DNA from: Yinghuangia sp051388915
GTDB lineage: Bacteria; Actinomycetota; Actinomycetes; Streptomycetales; Streptomycetaceae
Assembly: GCF_051388915.1 (NCBI RefSeq)
Contig: NZ_JBPKBH010000021.1
Location: forward strand, 1-64,000
DNA length: 64,000 bases
Direction: 5' to 3'
The notes below the pieces were generated by a model that had not been told where the DNA came from, ran no database searches, and was given only the letters and a program-made list of their open reading frames with translations. Below, piece by piece: positions 40,665-49,871 of this stretch. Both the position numbers and the translations under genes were made by a program. Each line of letters begins with the position of its first letter. Position 1 is the stretch's first letter.

Positions 40665-43600
40665 CTACAGCGGGTTGTCGAAGTCCCGTTCGGCGTCCAG
40701 GACATGGGCCAGCGACGGGTCGGCGAGCAATTGCGCGACCTCGAAGCGGCGGTGCCACTCGCCGGCGGCCCAGGCGAGCCCGCGGGCCAGGCCCTCGAAC
40801 GTCGTCGCGTGCACCTCGCCGTCGACGAACCGCCACTCCGCTTCGAGTTCGGCGCCGTCCGGGCCCGCCACGAGCAGTTCGCCGTGCTCGACGTACTCGG
40901 TCGGCGCGCCGGCGAGGGCGGCGAGGACGGCTTCCGGGACGGGGTTGCGCGTGCCCTCGGACAGCACCGTGCCCGGCACCACCTCGGAAACCAGGGGCAG
41001 TTGCAGCAGCTCGGCGAGCGCGGTCGCGCGGTCGGGACGCACCGGGAGCAGCGCCCATGCCGGAGCCTCGGCCAACAGCGCGGCCAGGTCCGGCGCGTCG
41101 GCGACGGCGGCCGAGCTGGCGTCCACGACGGTCAGGCGGCCCGCGACGACCGCACGCACCTCGTGCGGAGCGTCCACCCGGTCCATGTCGACGTCGGCCA
41201 ACGCCGTGTAGAGCAGCCGGAGCTGGTCGCGGCCGACGTCGTTGGAGCGCTTCGCGAGCCGGTCCAGCAGCTCGTCGGGGCCGCCGGGTTCGGCGAGCAG
41301 CGCGGCGAGCGTGGTGCGCACCCCCAGCGCGCGCAGGAACACGTCGTCGAGGTGCGAGTCGACCTCGTCGTACAGGCCGTGCAGCGCGGGATCGGCGCCC
41401 GCCGCGAGCAGACCGGCGGGCGGGCGGCCGTCGAGCACCGGGTGTCCGCGCAGCCACCACGCGGTGTACGACGGGATCTCGGCGCGTCCCCCGTCCGGCA
41501 GCAGGACGCGCGCCGGCTCGACCACAGCGGCCCGCAGCGGCGGGACGGCGAGCAGGTCGAGCGCGTCCTCCCACGCGTCGTCGGCCACCAGGTCGAGGTC
41601 GCGGACCGCGCTGAACGACGCGAGTACGGGCGGCACTTCGGGGTCCGGGAGGTGGTCGAGGACATCGTCCAGCCAGTCTTCCTCCAGGTCCAGGTCGTGG
41701 TCGCAGGCGTCGTGGTCGAGGACCACGTCCTCCTCCGCGACCAGGCCGAACGTGTCGAGTACGCCGACCGCGCGCAGCACGTCGGGCCCCCAGCGCTCGA
41801 CCAGCTCCGCGTCCGCGACGCCGAGCGTGCCGGGTTCGACCAGCGCGGTCAACGCGCTTCCGGGCAACATGAGTTCGCCGGCCGCGAGCAGGTCGCCCTG
41901 GTCGTCGGGCAGCGGCAGTTCGGCGAGCCAGGGCTCCTCGCCGGGGGCGAGGTGTGCGGCGCGCACGAGTTCGAGGACGGCGTCGGTGAAGGCGTCCGGG
42001 TCGTCGTGGTCGTCGGCGGCGGCGACCCCGGCCCGGACCGCGGGATCCGCGAGGACCGTGCGCGGCGCGGCCGGGAGCGCGCCCAATCGCTCCAGCAGCG
42101 GGTGCACCGCGTCGGGGTGCACGATGCGCAGGTCCAGCGGCTCCAGGACGGCGGGCTTGGGGGTGTCCGGGCCCGGCAGCAGCAGGTGTCGCGGGCCGCG
42201 CACGAGGCGGCCGTCCACGAGCGGCACCGGGAGCGCGCCGAGCGCGTCGCGGTCCGCGGGGTCGAGGGCCGCGTACAGGCCGTGCCACCACTCGGGTTCG
42301 CGTTCCAGGGCGGCGAGTTGGTCGACCACCTCGGCGAGCGGGAGGCGGCGCACGGACAGCGCGCGCAGCGCGGGGGACTTGTCCAGCCCCGCCGGGATCA
42401 GACCGGGCAGGACGGGCGCGAGCGCGGCGACCAGTCCCGGGGACGCACCGTCCAGAACCACCGCGTCCCGCGGCCGGACGCCGCGGGAGGTGGACGACTC
42501 GCCGTCCTGCGGGGCGGCGACGGCCGAGGCCGCCTCGGTACCAACGGCGTTCGCCGCGCCGTCTGCACCGATACCGGCACCGGCGTCCGCGAACGCCGCG
42601 GGCAGGAAAGGCGTTTCGGCGAGACGAGCCAGGACGGCGCGACGCATCAGCGCGTCCAACTCGCCGTCCGGCGCCGTGTTGGGCACGAGGCTCAGCATCG
42701 CCCGCGTGAACGGCGTCGGCCAGTCGCGCACCATCGCGGCGTAACTGTCCGCGGCGCGCTCCACCAGGAAGTCGCGGAGGGCTCCCGGCGCGACGTGCCG
42801 CCGTGTGCTGTCCAGCGGGAACGAGGCGACGAGCAGGGCGGGCAGGCCGAGCGCTTCGTCCGAGGGGGTGGGGGCGTGCAGGACGGGGCGTACCGGCACG
42901 GAACCGCGCGGCGTGCCGTCGTCGTTCGCCGCGTCGAGGCTCAACGGCGGCCCGCCCGCCCGCCATTCGGCTCCGCCGCCGTGCAGGGGCAGTGGGGCCC
43001 CGGCCGCGTCGACCGGCACCGCCCACAGCACCGACCACGTACCGCGCAGGCGCTCCTCGGTGGGGCGGTCGGCCAGCAGGCGGGCGTCCAGCGAACCGAC
43101 GGCCGAACTGACGCGCCAGCGCGTCTCCTGCCCCCGGTCGGCGACCACGACGGTCCCCTGGTCGTCCCGACGGGACAGCGTGCGGACGCCCTGCGCGGTC
43201 TCGACGACGATCTCGCCGAGCCCGGACAGGGTGAGCAGCAGCGCGTCGTCGATCTCGGCGAGCAGGCGCGCGGTCAGATCGGTCGCGGCACCGTCGCGCA
43301 GCGGCAGCACCACGGCGGTGTCGTAGCCCTCGGGCGGCGTGCCCTCGGCGGGCATCGGCAGCCGCAGTATGGGAACGGCACCGTCGCGCCGCGCGACCTC
43401 GTCGGCGATCCCGGGCACGCTTGCCGCGAGCTCGCGCGCCTCGCGCAGCGACCACCGGACGCCGCCGGTGCGGGAGAGCACCGAGGGCTCGTCGGACACC
43501 GCCAGCACTGCGGCGAAGCCGACCCCGAACCGGCCGACCGTGCCGGGTCCTTCGTCGCGCTTCGCGGACGCGCGCAGCGTCGACAGCGCGAGGACGCCGT

Positions 43601-43862
43601 CCGCGTGCAGCGGCTCACCGGTGTTCGCGGCGGTGAGGACGCCGTCGCGCAACGTCAGCCGCAGCCGCCCGGGAACCCCGGTACGCGCCGCCGCGTCCGC
43701 GGCGTTCTGCGCCAACTCCACGACCAACCGGTCGCGGTACCCGCCGAGGGCCAGCTCCTCCTCGGCATTGGCGTCCTCCCGAAATCGCGCGGGCTGTGCG
43801 GCCCACGCATCCAGAACCGCCCGCCGGAGCCCAGCCGTCGCGAAGATGTCCTCGGTGCCCAT
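40665..43862 (-). CDS. Sacsin/Hsp90-type ATPase domain protein, 1065 residues
   Basis: The N-terminal ~250 residues form a GHKL ATPase of the sacsin N-terminal type: ELAQNAADAA (49-58) holds the magnesium-binding Asn53, and VGRFGVGFAAVLAV (109-122) is the glycine-rich lid. The remaining ~800 residues are Ala/Leu/Asp-rich helical sequence without a recognised domain; such proteins are annotated as ATP-binding in actinomycetes. A chaperone-like or defence-like role is speculative. The ATG at 43862 gives the family N-terminus. It converges with the ATPase gene, ending 2 bases beyond it. Confidence 0.75.
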   Translation of the reverse strand: MGTEDIFATAGLRRAVLDAWAAQPARFREDANAEEELALGGYRDRLVVELAQNAADAAARTGVPGRLRLTLRDGVLTAANTGEPLHADGVLALSTLRASAKRDEGPGTVGRFGVGFAAVLAVSDEPSVLSRTGGVRWSLREARELAASVPGIADEVARRDGAVPILRLPMPAEGTPPEGYDTAVVLPLRDGAATDLTARLLAEIDDALLLTLSGLGEIVVETAQGVRTLSRRDDQGTVVVADRGQETRWRVSSAVGSLDARLLADRPTEERLRGTWSVLWAVPVDAAGAPLPLHGGGAEWRAGGPPLSLDAANDDGTPRGSVPVRPVLHAPTPSDEALGLPALLVASFPLDSTRRHVAPGALRDFLVERAADSYAAMVRDWPTPFTRAMLSLVPNTAPDGELDALMRRAVLARLAETPFLPAAFADAGAGIGADGAANAVGTEAASAVAAPQDGESSTSRGVRPRDAVVLDGASPGLVAALAPVLPGLIPAGLDKSPALRALSVRRLPLAEVVDQLAALEREPEWWHGLYAALDPADRDALGALPVPLVDGRLVRGPRHLLLPGPDTPKPAVLEPLDLRIVHPDAVHPLLERLGALPAAPRTVLADPAVRAGVAAADDHDDPDAFTDAVLELVRAAHLAPGEEPWLAELPLPDDQGDLLAAGELMLPGSALTALVEPGTLGVADAELVERWGPDVLRAVGVLDTFGLVAEEDVVLDHDACDHDLDLEEDWLDDVLDHLPDPEVPPVLASFSAVRDLDLVADDAWEDALDLLAVPPLRAAVVEPARVLLPDGGRAEIPSYTAWWLRGHPVLDGRPPAGLLAAGADPALHGLYDEVDSHLDDVFLRALGVRTTLAALLAEPGGPDELLDRLAKRSNDVGRDQLRLLYTALADVDMDRVDAPHEVRAVVAGRLTVVDASSAAVADAPDLAALLAEAPAWALLPVRPDRATALAELLQLPLVSEVVPGTVLSEGTRNPVPEAVLAALAGAPTEYVEHGELLVAGPDGAELEAEWRFVDGEVHATTFEGLARGLAWAAGEWHRRFEVAQLLADPSLAHVLDAERDFDNPL

Positions 43863-44573
43863 GCCCACAACTTTCCCCGCAACCCCACCCCGCTTGGCAA
43901 ATCCTGCCCCCCAGCCCGCCCCCGAACCCCCGTACACCCGACAAAACCCAGCCCAGATCCAGCCACCGAGCCGCTGCGCGGCAGAGCAGGCCCGGGAGCG
44001 TGCAAGGCACCGGCGATCACCGCACGCAAGGCGGGTGGAGATGAGGGGGAGCGACGGTGATCGGACCACCCAAACCGCCACCCAGCCCAGCCGCGTCGCA
44101 CAGCACCCAGCGCCGCGAGCCCAGCAGCCGCCGTCCCCAGCCCACGCTCCGCCCGTGTAACGCAGGTTGCGCCCAACGGCGCACACCAGCCATCCCCCCC
44201 GGTCGCGCCGCTCGCCGCTGGGCGCCGCGCGCCGAAGTCCACGTCAGTCGGAACCGCCCCGAAGCGATCCGGTCGACCACGCGACCGATCGCGCCCACTG
44301 CAGGAGGTCGACGAGTGCGTCAGCGCACGCAGGCCGCGTCCACCGGTGGGACTCCGCCCGGCGCGTCGGCCCCGTGGGCGCGGTGAACTCGGCGGAGTCG
44401 GGTGCGCCCGGGCCGGCCATCCCCCGGTCGCGCCGCGCGTTGCGGCGAGCGGCCGGAGTTCGGCTCCTTCGCGGGCCGGCCCACGGCGACCCGCCGCGGG
44501 GCGACGATCGCCGAGAACACGTGGCCACGCCCGTCGGCCGCGCCGTCGCCCGTTGGGGCCCGGGGCCCTCCGC
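43863..44573. other. Intergenic stretch without a supported gene
   Basis: 711 bases between two minus-strand genes. Pro/Arg/Ser-rich translations appear in all frames. A plus-strand frame at 44314-44386 has CAGGAGG 6 bases before a GTG (23 codons), and a second GTG overlaps its stop, but neither resembles a protein I know. The right-hand part is the likely terminator zone of DUF3027. Confidence 0.5.
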
Positions 44574-45401
44574 CTAGGAGTGGCCCAGGTCTTCTCCCGG
44601 CTCCTTGTCGTCCACCGATCCCGCGTCGTGGTGGACGCGGACCGGTTCGACGTCGTAGTCGTCGACCACGGGGTCGGCGACCTGAGGGACGGCGGGCATC
44701 ACGGCGGCTTCGGAGTGGCCGCCGCAGCCGAAGGCCAGGGAGACCATGTGGCCGTCGGCCGGGGCGTACTCGTTCGCGCAGACGCCGAAGGCCTGGCCGA
44801 GGGGGCCGCCGATCTTGACCAGGAAGCCGCACGAGACGCAGTGCGCGGGCGCGGCCTGCGCCATCGGCGTACGGACGCCGAAGTGCTCCTCCCAGCGGTC
44901 CGCGGCCAGGCCGAGGCCGAGCGGCGACAGCACGCGCGCGCGGCCGAGGCCCAGTTCGTACGCCACCGCGCCGGGGCCGAAGCCCACCGGCTCCTCGGCC
45001 GTCTCCGCGTCCACGTCGGCGTATCCGGGTTCGAGGCGCTCGTCGTCCTCCTTGGTCGGCAGCAGGTCGCCGACGCCGAGGTCGCCGGGACGCAGGCGGT
45101 CGCTCCACGGCACCCATTCGGGTGCGAGCAGGGCGTCGGGGCCGGGCACGAGCACGGTCTCGTCGACGGTGACCAGCTTGGCGCGCGGGGCCCTGGCAAC
45201 GGTCACGGCCCACCGCCAGCCCTGGTACGCGTCCTCACGGCACGCGAAGAGATGGGTGACGACGCGATCGCCGTCCACCGCCACTCCGAGATGCTCGCCG
45301 ACCCTGCCCGGGCCAGCGACATCCTCGGCGGCGGCAAGGGCAAGTTCGACCGCCTCCGCACACAGGCGATCGGGGATTCGACTACGGATCGGGGCACTCA
45401 C
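44574..45401 (-). CDS. DUF3027 zinc-ribbon protein
   Basis: This 275-residue protein matches actinobacterial DUF3027. N-terminal part: AVELALAAAEDVAGPGRVGEHLGV, then WRWAVTVARAPRAKLVTVDETVL. Zinc-type cysteines: HCVSCGF (about 188), C in GVCANEYAPADG and FGCGGHSE. A flexible acidic tail ends it. Function unknown; a role in antibiotic or DNA-linked stress is not established. The GTG at 45401 is followed on the 5' side by a small inverted repeat (GAGAG-tgatt-CTCTC, 45402-45416) that could be an operator. Confidence 0.85.
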   Translation of the reverse strand: MSAPIRSRIPDRLCAEAVELALAAAEDVAGPGRVGEHLGVAVDGDRVVTHLFACREDAYQGWRWAVTVARAPRAKLVTVDETVLVPGPDALLAPEWVPWSDRLRPGDLGVGDLLPTKEDDERLEPGYADVDAETAEEPVGFGPGAVAYELGLGRARVLSPLGLGLAADRWEEHFGVRTPMAQAAPAHCVSCGFLVKIGGPLGQAFGVCANEYAPADGHMVSLAFGCGGHSEAAVMPAVPQVADPVVDDYDVEPVRVHHDAGSVDDKEPGEDLGHS

Positions 45402-45524
45402 GAGAGTGATTCTCTCTCAACCTCCGGGCGCGATGGCGAGGGCTACCCTCAAGAGGCACGGAATCCTGTACGGAGCGCGCAACCGGCGCGCCCCTTCGGC
45501 GTGTCACCAATACACGTATCCCCG

Positions 45525-47111
45525 GTGAAGAAGGGCAGGATTCAAGGGGTGGGAGCCTTGCGGACACGAACTGAGATCCGGACCGGCGCGGTGCGGGTAC
45601 GCGGCAGCAGCGCCGCCGGCACCGGGCGGTTCCGGCGCGGCGTGTCCTGGTTCGGCGGCCTCCCCAAGGCGGCCGGCGGACGGTTCCGCCGCGCGGCCGA
45701 CTCGAAGGGCGCCAAGGAGAGCGGCCTCGGCAAGCTGATCGAGCTGCACGCGATCAACAACGCGGGCGACGCCCTCGTCACGATCGCGCTCGCGACCACG
45801 GTCTTCTTCTCGGTGCCGACCGGCGAGGCGCGCGACCGGGTGGCCCTGTACCTGCTGATCACCATGGCGCCGTTCGCGCTGATGGCCCCGGTGATCGGCC
45901 CGCTTCTGGACCGGCTGCGGCGCGGCCGCCGGGTGGCGATGGCCGTGACGATGCTGGTGCGCGCGGTGCTGGCGTTCATGATGGCCGGGGCGGTGGAGAA
46001 CGGCGGCCTGGAGCTCTACCCCGAGGCGTTCGCGGTCCTGATGACCTCGAAGGCGTACGGCGTGTCCCGCAGCGCGGTCGTGCCCCGGCTCCAGCCGCGC
46101 TCGATGTCGCTGGTGAAGGTGAACTCGCGGATCACGATGTTCGGCCTGGTCGGCACCCTGCTCGCGGCCCCGGTCGCCGGGCTGCTGAAGGTGACGGCCG
46201 GGACGCCGTGGATCATGTACGCCGCGGTGGTCGTCTTCGTCTTCGGCGCCGGGCTGTCGTTCGCCCTGCCCGCGAAGGTCGACTCACCGGAGGGGGAGGA
46301 CAAGGCGTCCTTCACGCGCGAGGCGCCTGGTGCCGACCACGAAAGCCACTTCCCGCACCCGCGGCGCGCCCGTGCCGAGGCCAAGGCTGCGGCCAAGGCG
46401 GAGGCCAAAGCCGCAACCAAGGCCGCAGCCAAAGCCGACGCGAAAAGCGATACCAAGACCGACGCCAAGTCCGCGGCCAAGTCCCCCGCGAAGGCCACCA
46501 GACGCCTCCGCAGCGTCGGCCCCCTCGTCGTACTGGCCTTGTGGGCGAACGCGTCGCTGCGCTGGTTCTCCGGCTTCCTGGTGATGTTCCTGGGCTTCCT
46601 GCTGCGCGAGGAGCCCGTCGCGGGGCTCGACAACAAGCAGGCCCTCGGCGCGGTCGTGGTCGCGGCGGCGGTCGGCAACGCCGTCGGCACCGGGCTCGGC
46701 GCGTGGTTCAAGTCGAAGGCGCCGGAGGCGATCATCGTCGGCGTGGTGCTGACCGCGGCGGGCTCCGCGGTCGCGGCCGCGTCCTTCTACGGCCTGACGA
46801 CCGTGCTCGCGGTCGCGGCGGTCGCCGGGCTCGCCCAGGCGCTCGGCAAGCTGTCGCTGGACGCGATGATCCAGCGCGACATCCCGGAGGAGGTGCGTAC
46901 CTCCGCCTTCGCGCGCAGCGAGACCGCGCTGCAACTCGCGTGGGTGGTCGGCGGCGGCGTGGGCATCGTGCTGCCGCTGAACGGCACGCTCGGCATGGGT
47001 ATCGCGGCGGGCGTGCTCGTCATGGCGCTGGTGCTGACCGGACGCCGCCTCACGACGCGCCGATCGCGCCCCGCACGGTCCCCCGGCTTCCGGCTGCGCG
47101 GCGCCCGGTAA
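45525..47111 (+). CDS. MFS protein with Lys/Ala-rich cytosolic loop
   Basis: This 528-residue protein has 12 membrane segments and the actinobacterial MFS family pattern (GDALVTIALATTVFFSVPTGEARDRVALYLL, PFALMAPVIGPLLDRLRRGRR). Between the halves, residues about 281-327, is a run of AKA-type Ala/Lys repeats like those of histone H1-like tails. The N-terminal 65 residues are a basic cytosolic stretch (GRFRRGVSW, RRAADSKGAKE). Substrate is unknown. The GTG at 45525 or the one at 45549 could be the start; neither has a classical ribosome site at ideal spacing. It is divergent from DUF3027. Confidence 0.75.
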   Translation: MKKGRIQGVGALRTRTEIRTGAVRVRGSSAAGTGRFRRGVSWFGGLPKAAGGRFRRAADSKGAKESGLGKLIELHAINNAGDALVTIALATTVFFSVPTGEARDRVALYLLITMAPFALMAPVIGPLLDRLRRGRRVAMAVTMLVRAVLAFMMAGAVENGGLELYPEAFAVLMTSKAYGVSRSAVVPRLQPRSMSLVKVNSRITMFGLVGTLLAAPVAGLLKVTAGTPWIMYAAVVVFVFGAGLSFALPAKVDSPEGEDKASFTREAPGADHESHFPHPRRARAEAKAAAKAEAKAATKAAAKADAKSDTKTDAKSAAKSPAKATRRLRSVGPLVVLALWANASLRWFSGFLVMFLGFLLREEPVAGLDNKQALGAVVVAAAVGNAVGTGLGAWFKSKAPEAIIVGVVLTAAGSAVAAASFYGLTTVLAVAAVAGLAQALGKLSLDAMIQRDIPEEVRTSAFARSETALQLAWVVGGGVGIVLPLNGTLGMGIAAGVLVMALVLTGRRLTTRRSRPARSPGFRLRGAR

Positions 47112-47114
47112 CCT
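47109..47114 (+). promoter_or_regulatory. -10 box TAACCT before the lipoprotein gene
   Basis: TAACCT straddles the MFS stop codon (TAA at 47109-47111) and ends 7 bases before the ATG at 47122. Confidence 0.6.
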
Positions 47115-47121
47115 TCGGATC

Positions 47122-47559
47122 ATGATGATCCGCCGCCATGCCGCCGTCGCGGGCGCAGTGGTCCTCGGGGCCTTCGCTCTGACGGGCTGTGAGAAGCCGA
47201 CTCCCATCGTGACGCTGGTCAACGGCAGCAACTCGGTCTCCTCCGAGGAGAGCTGCTCGAAATCCGACCTTGCCGACCCCGTGAAGCTCGAGAAGTGCGC
47301 CAAGGACAGCAAAGTCCTCAAGGTGACCACGGGCACCACGCTGCGCATCGGCGTCGACAAGGAACTTGCGGACTCCGGCTGGCAGGTGGAGATCGGCGAC
47401 GGCAAGAGCGACGTCATCAAGGACAAGACTTTCCAGAACATCTTCACCGTCCCCGACGACGCGTTCGAGGACGAGAAACAGATCGCCGTCGCGGTCTACA
47501 AGGTCGACAAGTCCGGCGACCGCGTGGGTGCCTGGGCCTTCACGCTCGAAAAGGACTAG
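47122..47559 (+). CDS. DUF2771 lipoprotein
   Basis: This 145-residue protein has a lipobox LTGC at residues 20-23 after a short basic signal (MMIRRHAAVAG), so it is diacylated at Cys23 and held outside the membrane. The remainder (about 25-145) is one beta-rich DUF2771 domain with two more cysteines (Cys44 region and Cys60 region) that may pair. No enzymatic motif. It starts 10 bases after the MFS gene stop and probably has its own leaderless transcript; it precedes mqnB by 10 bases. Confidence 0.78.
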   Translation: MMIRRHAAVAGAVVLGAFALTGCEKPTPIVTLVNGSNSVSSEESCSKSDLADPVKLEKCAKDSKVLKVTTGTTLRIGVDKELADSGWQVEIGDGKSDVIKDKTFQNIFTVPDDAFEDEKQIAVAVYKVDKSGDRVGAWAFTLEKD

Positions 47560-47569
47560 CCCCGCCCCC

Positions 47570-48280
47570 ATGCGGATCCTCGTCGTCACCGCCGTCCCCG
47601 CCGAGCGCGACGCCGTGCTCGGGGTTGTTCCCGGCGCTCGCCCGGGCACCGGGAACGGCGGCCGCGCGGCGCCGGTCACGGACGTGGTGGCCGCCGGGGT
47701 CGGCCCCGCGGCGGCGGCCGCCGGGACGGCCGCCGCACTCGCGCGCACCCCGTACGACCTGGTCGTCAGCGCGGGCATCGGCGGCGGCTTCGCCGGGGCC
47801 GCGCCCGTCGGGTCGCTGGTGGTCGCGAGCCGCATCGTGGCCGCAGACCTCGGTGCGGAGACCGCCGACGGGTTCCTGTCGGTCGACGAACTCGGCTTCG
47901 GCAGAAGTGTGTTCGACGTCGCTCCCGACCTGGTCGAAGGGGCGGCGGAGGCGGCCCGCGGCGTGCTGGAAGACGTCCGCGTCGGCGAGGTGCTGACCGT
48001 CGCGACGGTCACCGGCACGGCCGCCCGCGCCGCCGCGCTGGTGGGCCGCCACCCGGACGCCGCCGCCGAGGCGATGGAGGGCTTTGGCGTCGCCACCGCC
48101 GCCGCGGCGGCGGGAGTGCCGTACTGCGAACTGCGCACGATCTCCAACCTCGTGGGCCCGCGCGACCGCGACGCGTGGCGCATACCCGACGCCCTGCGCG
48201 CACTCGGCGCCGCCACGTCGGCGGTGCTGCCTGTGCTGGGCGGGGAACGGACAGGAGCGGACATGGAGGAGCGCACATGA
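47570..48280 (+). CDS. mqnB: Futalosine hydrolase
   Basis: This 236-residue nucleosidase hydrolyses futalosine to dehypoxanthine futalosine and hypoxanthine in the futalosine route to menaquinone. It has the nucleoside phosphorylase-type core: DLVVSAGIGGGFAG (about 62-75), VGSLVVASRIVAADLG and AEAMEGFGVATAAA with the catalytic region ELRTISNLVGPRDRDAWRI, in pieces. The start overlaps nothing; the stop shares ATGA with mqnD, indicating translational coupling. Other futalosine genes are not in this window. Confidence 0.92.
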   Translation: MRILVVTAVPAERDAVLGVVPGARPGTGNGGRAAPVTDVVAAGVGPAAAAAGTAAALARTPYDLVVSAGIGGGFAGAAPVGSLVVASRIVAADLGAETADGFLSVDELGFGRSVFDVAPDLVEGAAEAARGVLEDVRVGEVLTVATVTGTAARAAALVGRHPDAAAEAMEGFGVATAAAAAGVPYCELRTISNLVGPRDRDAWRIPDALRALGAATSAVLPVLGGERTGADMEERT

Positions 48281-49128
48281 CAGCCGAGGCCCTGTCGCTG
48301 GCCTACTCGCCGTGCCCCAACGACACGTTCGCCTTCCACGCCTGGGCGCACGGGCTGGTGCCGGACGCGCCCGAGGTCGCGGTCACGTACGCGGACATCG
48401 ACATCACCAACGGCCTCGCCGAGCGCGGCGGCCTGGACATCCTGAAGATCTCGTACGCCGCCCTCCCCTGGGTCCTCGGCGAGTACGCCCTGCTGCCCTG
48501 CGGCGGCGCACTCGGGCGCGGCTGCGGGCCGCTCGTGCTGGCCCGCGAGGCGCACGCCCCGTCCGACCTGGCGGGCCGCGTCGTGGCGGTGCCGAGCGAA
48601 CGGTCCACCGCCTACCTGCTGTTCCGCCTGTGGGCGGCGCGGGCGGTGCCGGGCGGGGTGGGCGAGATCCGGGTCATGCCGTTCCACGAGATCATGCCCG
48701 CGGTGCGCGATGGCGCGGTGGACGCGGGGCTGGTGATCCACGAGGCGCGGTTCACGTACCAGCAGTACGGCCTGACCTGCCTCGCCGACATGGGCGAGGC
48801 GTGGGAGGCCGACACCGGCCTGCCGATCCCGCTGGGCGCGATCGTCGCACGGCGGTCGCTGGACCTGGCGGCGCTGGCGTCGGCGGCGCGCGCGTCGGTC
48901 GAGCACGCGTGGACGGACCCGTCGGCGTCGCGTGCGTACGTCCAGGAGCACGCGCAGGAGATGAGCCCGTCCGTGCAGGAGCGCCATATCGGCCTGTACG
49001 TCAACGAGTTCACGCGCGACCTCGGCGACGAGGGCTACGCGGCCGTACGCGGCCTTCTCGGGCGCGCGGCCGACGCGGGGCTGGTCCCGCCGGTGGCCGA
49101 CGATCTGCTGGCGTTCCCGGGGCGCTGA
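48277..49128 (+). CDS. mqnD: 1,4-dihydroxy-6-naphthoate synthase
   Basis: This 283-residue enzyme forms 1,4-dihydroxy-6-naphthoate from cyclic dehypoxanthine futalosine. It shows the periplasmic-binding-protein-like fold of MqnD: YSPCPNDTFAFHAWAHG at 10, DILKISYAALPWVL near 52, GCGPLVLARE and the HEARFTYQQYGL region holding the catalytic His. Coupled to mqnB through ATGA; GGAGGAG precedes the ATG. mqnB-mqnD together confirm use of the futalosine pathway instead of classical Men. Confidence 0.94.
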   Translation: MTAEALSLAYSPCPNDTFAFHAWAHGLVPDAPEVAVTYADIDITNGLAERGGLDILKISYAALPWVLGEYALLPCGGALGRGCGPLVLAREAHAPSDLAGRVVAVPSERSTAYLLFRLWAARAVPGGVGEIRVMPFHEIMPAVRDGAVDAGLVIHEARFTYQQYGLTCLADMGEAWEADTGLPIPLGAIVARRSLDLAALASAARASVEHAWTDPSASRAYVQEHAQEMSPSVQERHIGLYVNEFTRDLGDEGYAAVRGLLGRAADAGLVPPVADDLLAFPGR

Positions 49129-49302
49129 GGACGCCCGGAGGGCACAGCGGGGCCCGGACACCCGTTCCGGAACCGGCACCACCGCCGAGCCCGCCCCGCC
49201 GCCACGTAATCCGACGTCCCCGTAATCCGAAGTCCCCGCGCCGATCCACGGCACGAGGACTTCTCGCCCACCCGGCGCCGCGTGGCACCGGCGGACGCGG
49301 GG

Positions 49303-49686
49303 TCAGCTCTCTATCTGGTCCGCGACCGCACGCAGCAGCTCGGCGACCTTGTGCGCGGTCGCCTTGTCCGGGTAGCGGCCCCGGCGCAGGGTGTTGGACA
49401 CGCTGTCGAGGACCTTGATGACGTCCTCGACTATGACGGTCATCTCGTCGGGCTTCTTGCGCGTCGCGGCGACCACCGACGGACGCGGGTCCAGCACGCG
49501 CACGGACAGCGCCTGCTCGCCGCGGCGGCCTTCGACGATGCCGAACTCGACCCGCATGCCGGGCTTGAGCGAGTCGACACCCTGCGGCAGCGCGGAGGAG
49601 TGGACGAAGACGTCGCCGCCGTCGTCGCGGGAGAGGAAGCCGAAGCCCTTCTCGGTGTCGAACCACTTGACCTTGCCGGTAGGCAC
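49303..49686 (-). CDS. Cold-shock domain protein with C-terminal extension
   Basis: This 127-residue protein has an N-terminal cold-shock domain (1-65) with RNP1 KGFGFL and RNP2 VFVHSS and an extra ~60-residue tail (MTVIVEDVIKVLDSVSNTLRRGRYPDKATAHKVAELLRAVADQI) predicted helical, absent from 67-residue CspA. Such long CSPs are common in actinomycetes. It binds RNA or single-stranded DNA. The GTG at 49686 follows GAGG by about 8 bases. It converges with mqnD; the 174 bases between hold a small direct repeat CGTAATCCGA-(N)-GTCCCC twice at about 49205-49238. Confidence 0.9.
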   Translation of the reverse strand: MPTGKVKWFDTEKGFGFLSRDDGGDVFVHSSALPQGVDSLKPGMRVEFGIVEGRRGEQALSVRVLDPRPSVVAATRKKPDEMTVIVEDVIKVLDSVSNTLRRGRYPDKATAHKVAELLRAVADQIES

Positions 49687-49859
49687 GGAGGACCTCGCCT
49701 GTGTCGGGACGTCGCCATCTGGACGGTCGGGACCGGAGCAGAACAGGGTGATGCCGCAACGGGGTACGCCAAGACGCCCCCGTTCACCCACCCAGGCTAA
49801 CGGTCGCGACCGACGCGGCATACGGGGATACCCGAGCGGGAACGGCCGCGCGCGCCAAG

Positions 49860-49865
49860 TACCGT
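49860..49865 (+). promoter_or_regulatory. -10 box TACCGT for a leaderless small membrane protein
   Basis: TACCGT ends 6 bases before the second of two tandem GTG codons (49872). Confidence 0.55.
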
Positions 49866-49871
49866 GGGGTG

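Noticed and set aside
40501..44060. Very long frames on both strands over the sacsin-like gene (984 and 1142 codons)
   Set aside because: They run in non-coding frames of the ATPase gene and carry Arg- or Gln/Arg-rich composition; the sacsin-like frame has recognisable motifs.
44314..44577. Two short overlapping GTG frames (23 and 64 codons) on the plus strand
   Set aside because: A good ribosome site exists, but the sequences look like random GC-rich translation with no homology that I recognise, and they oppose DUF3027.
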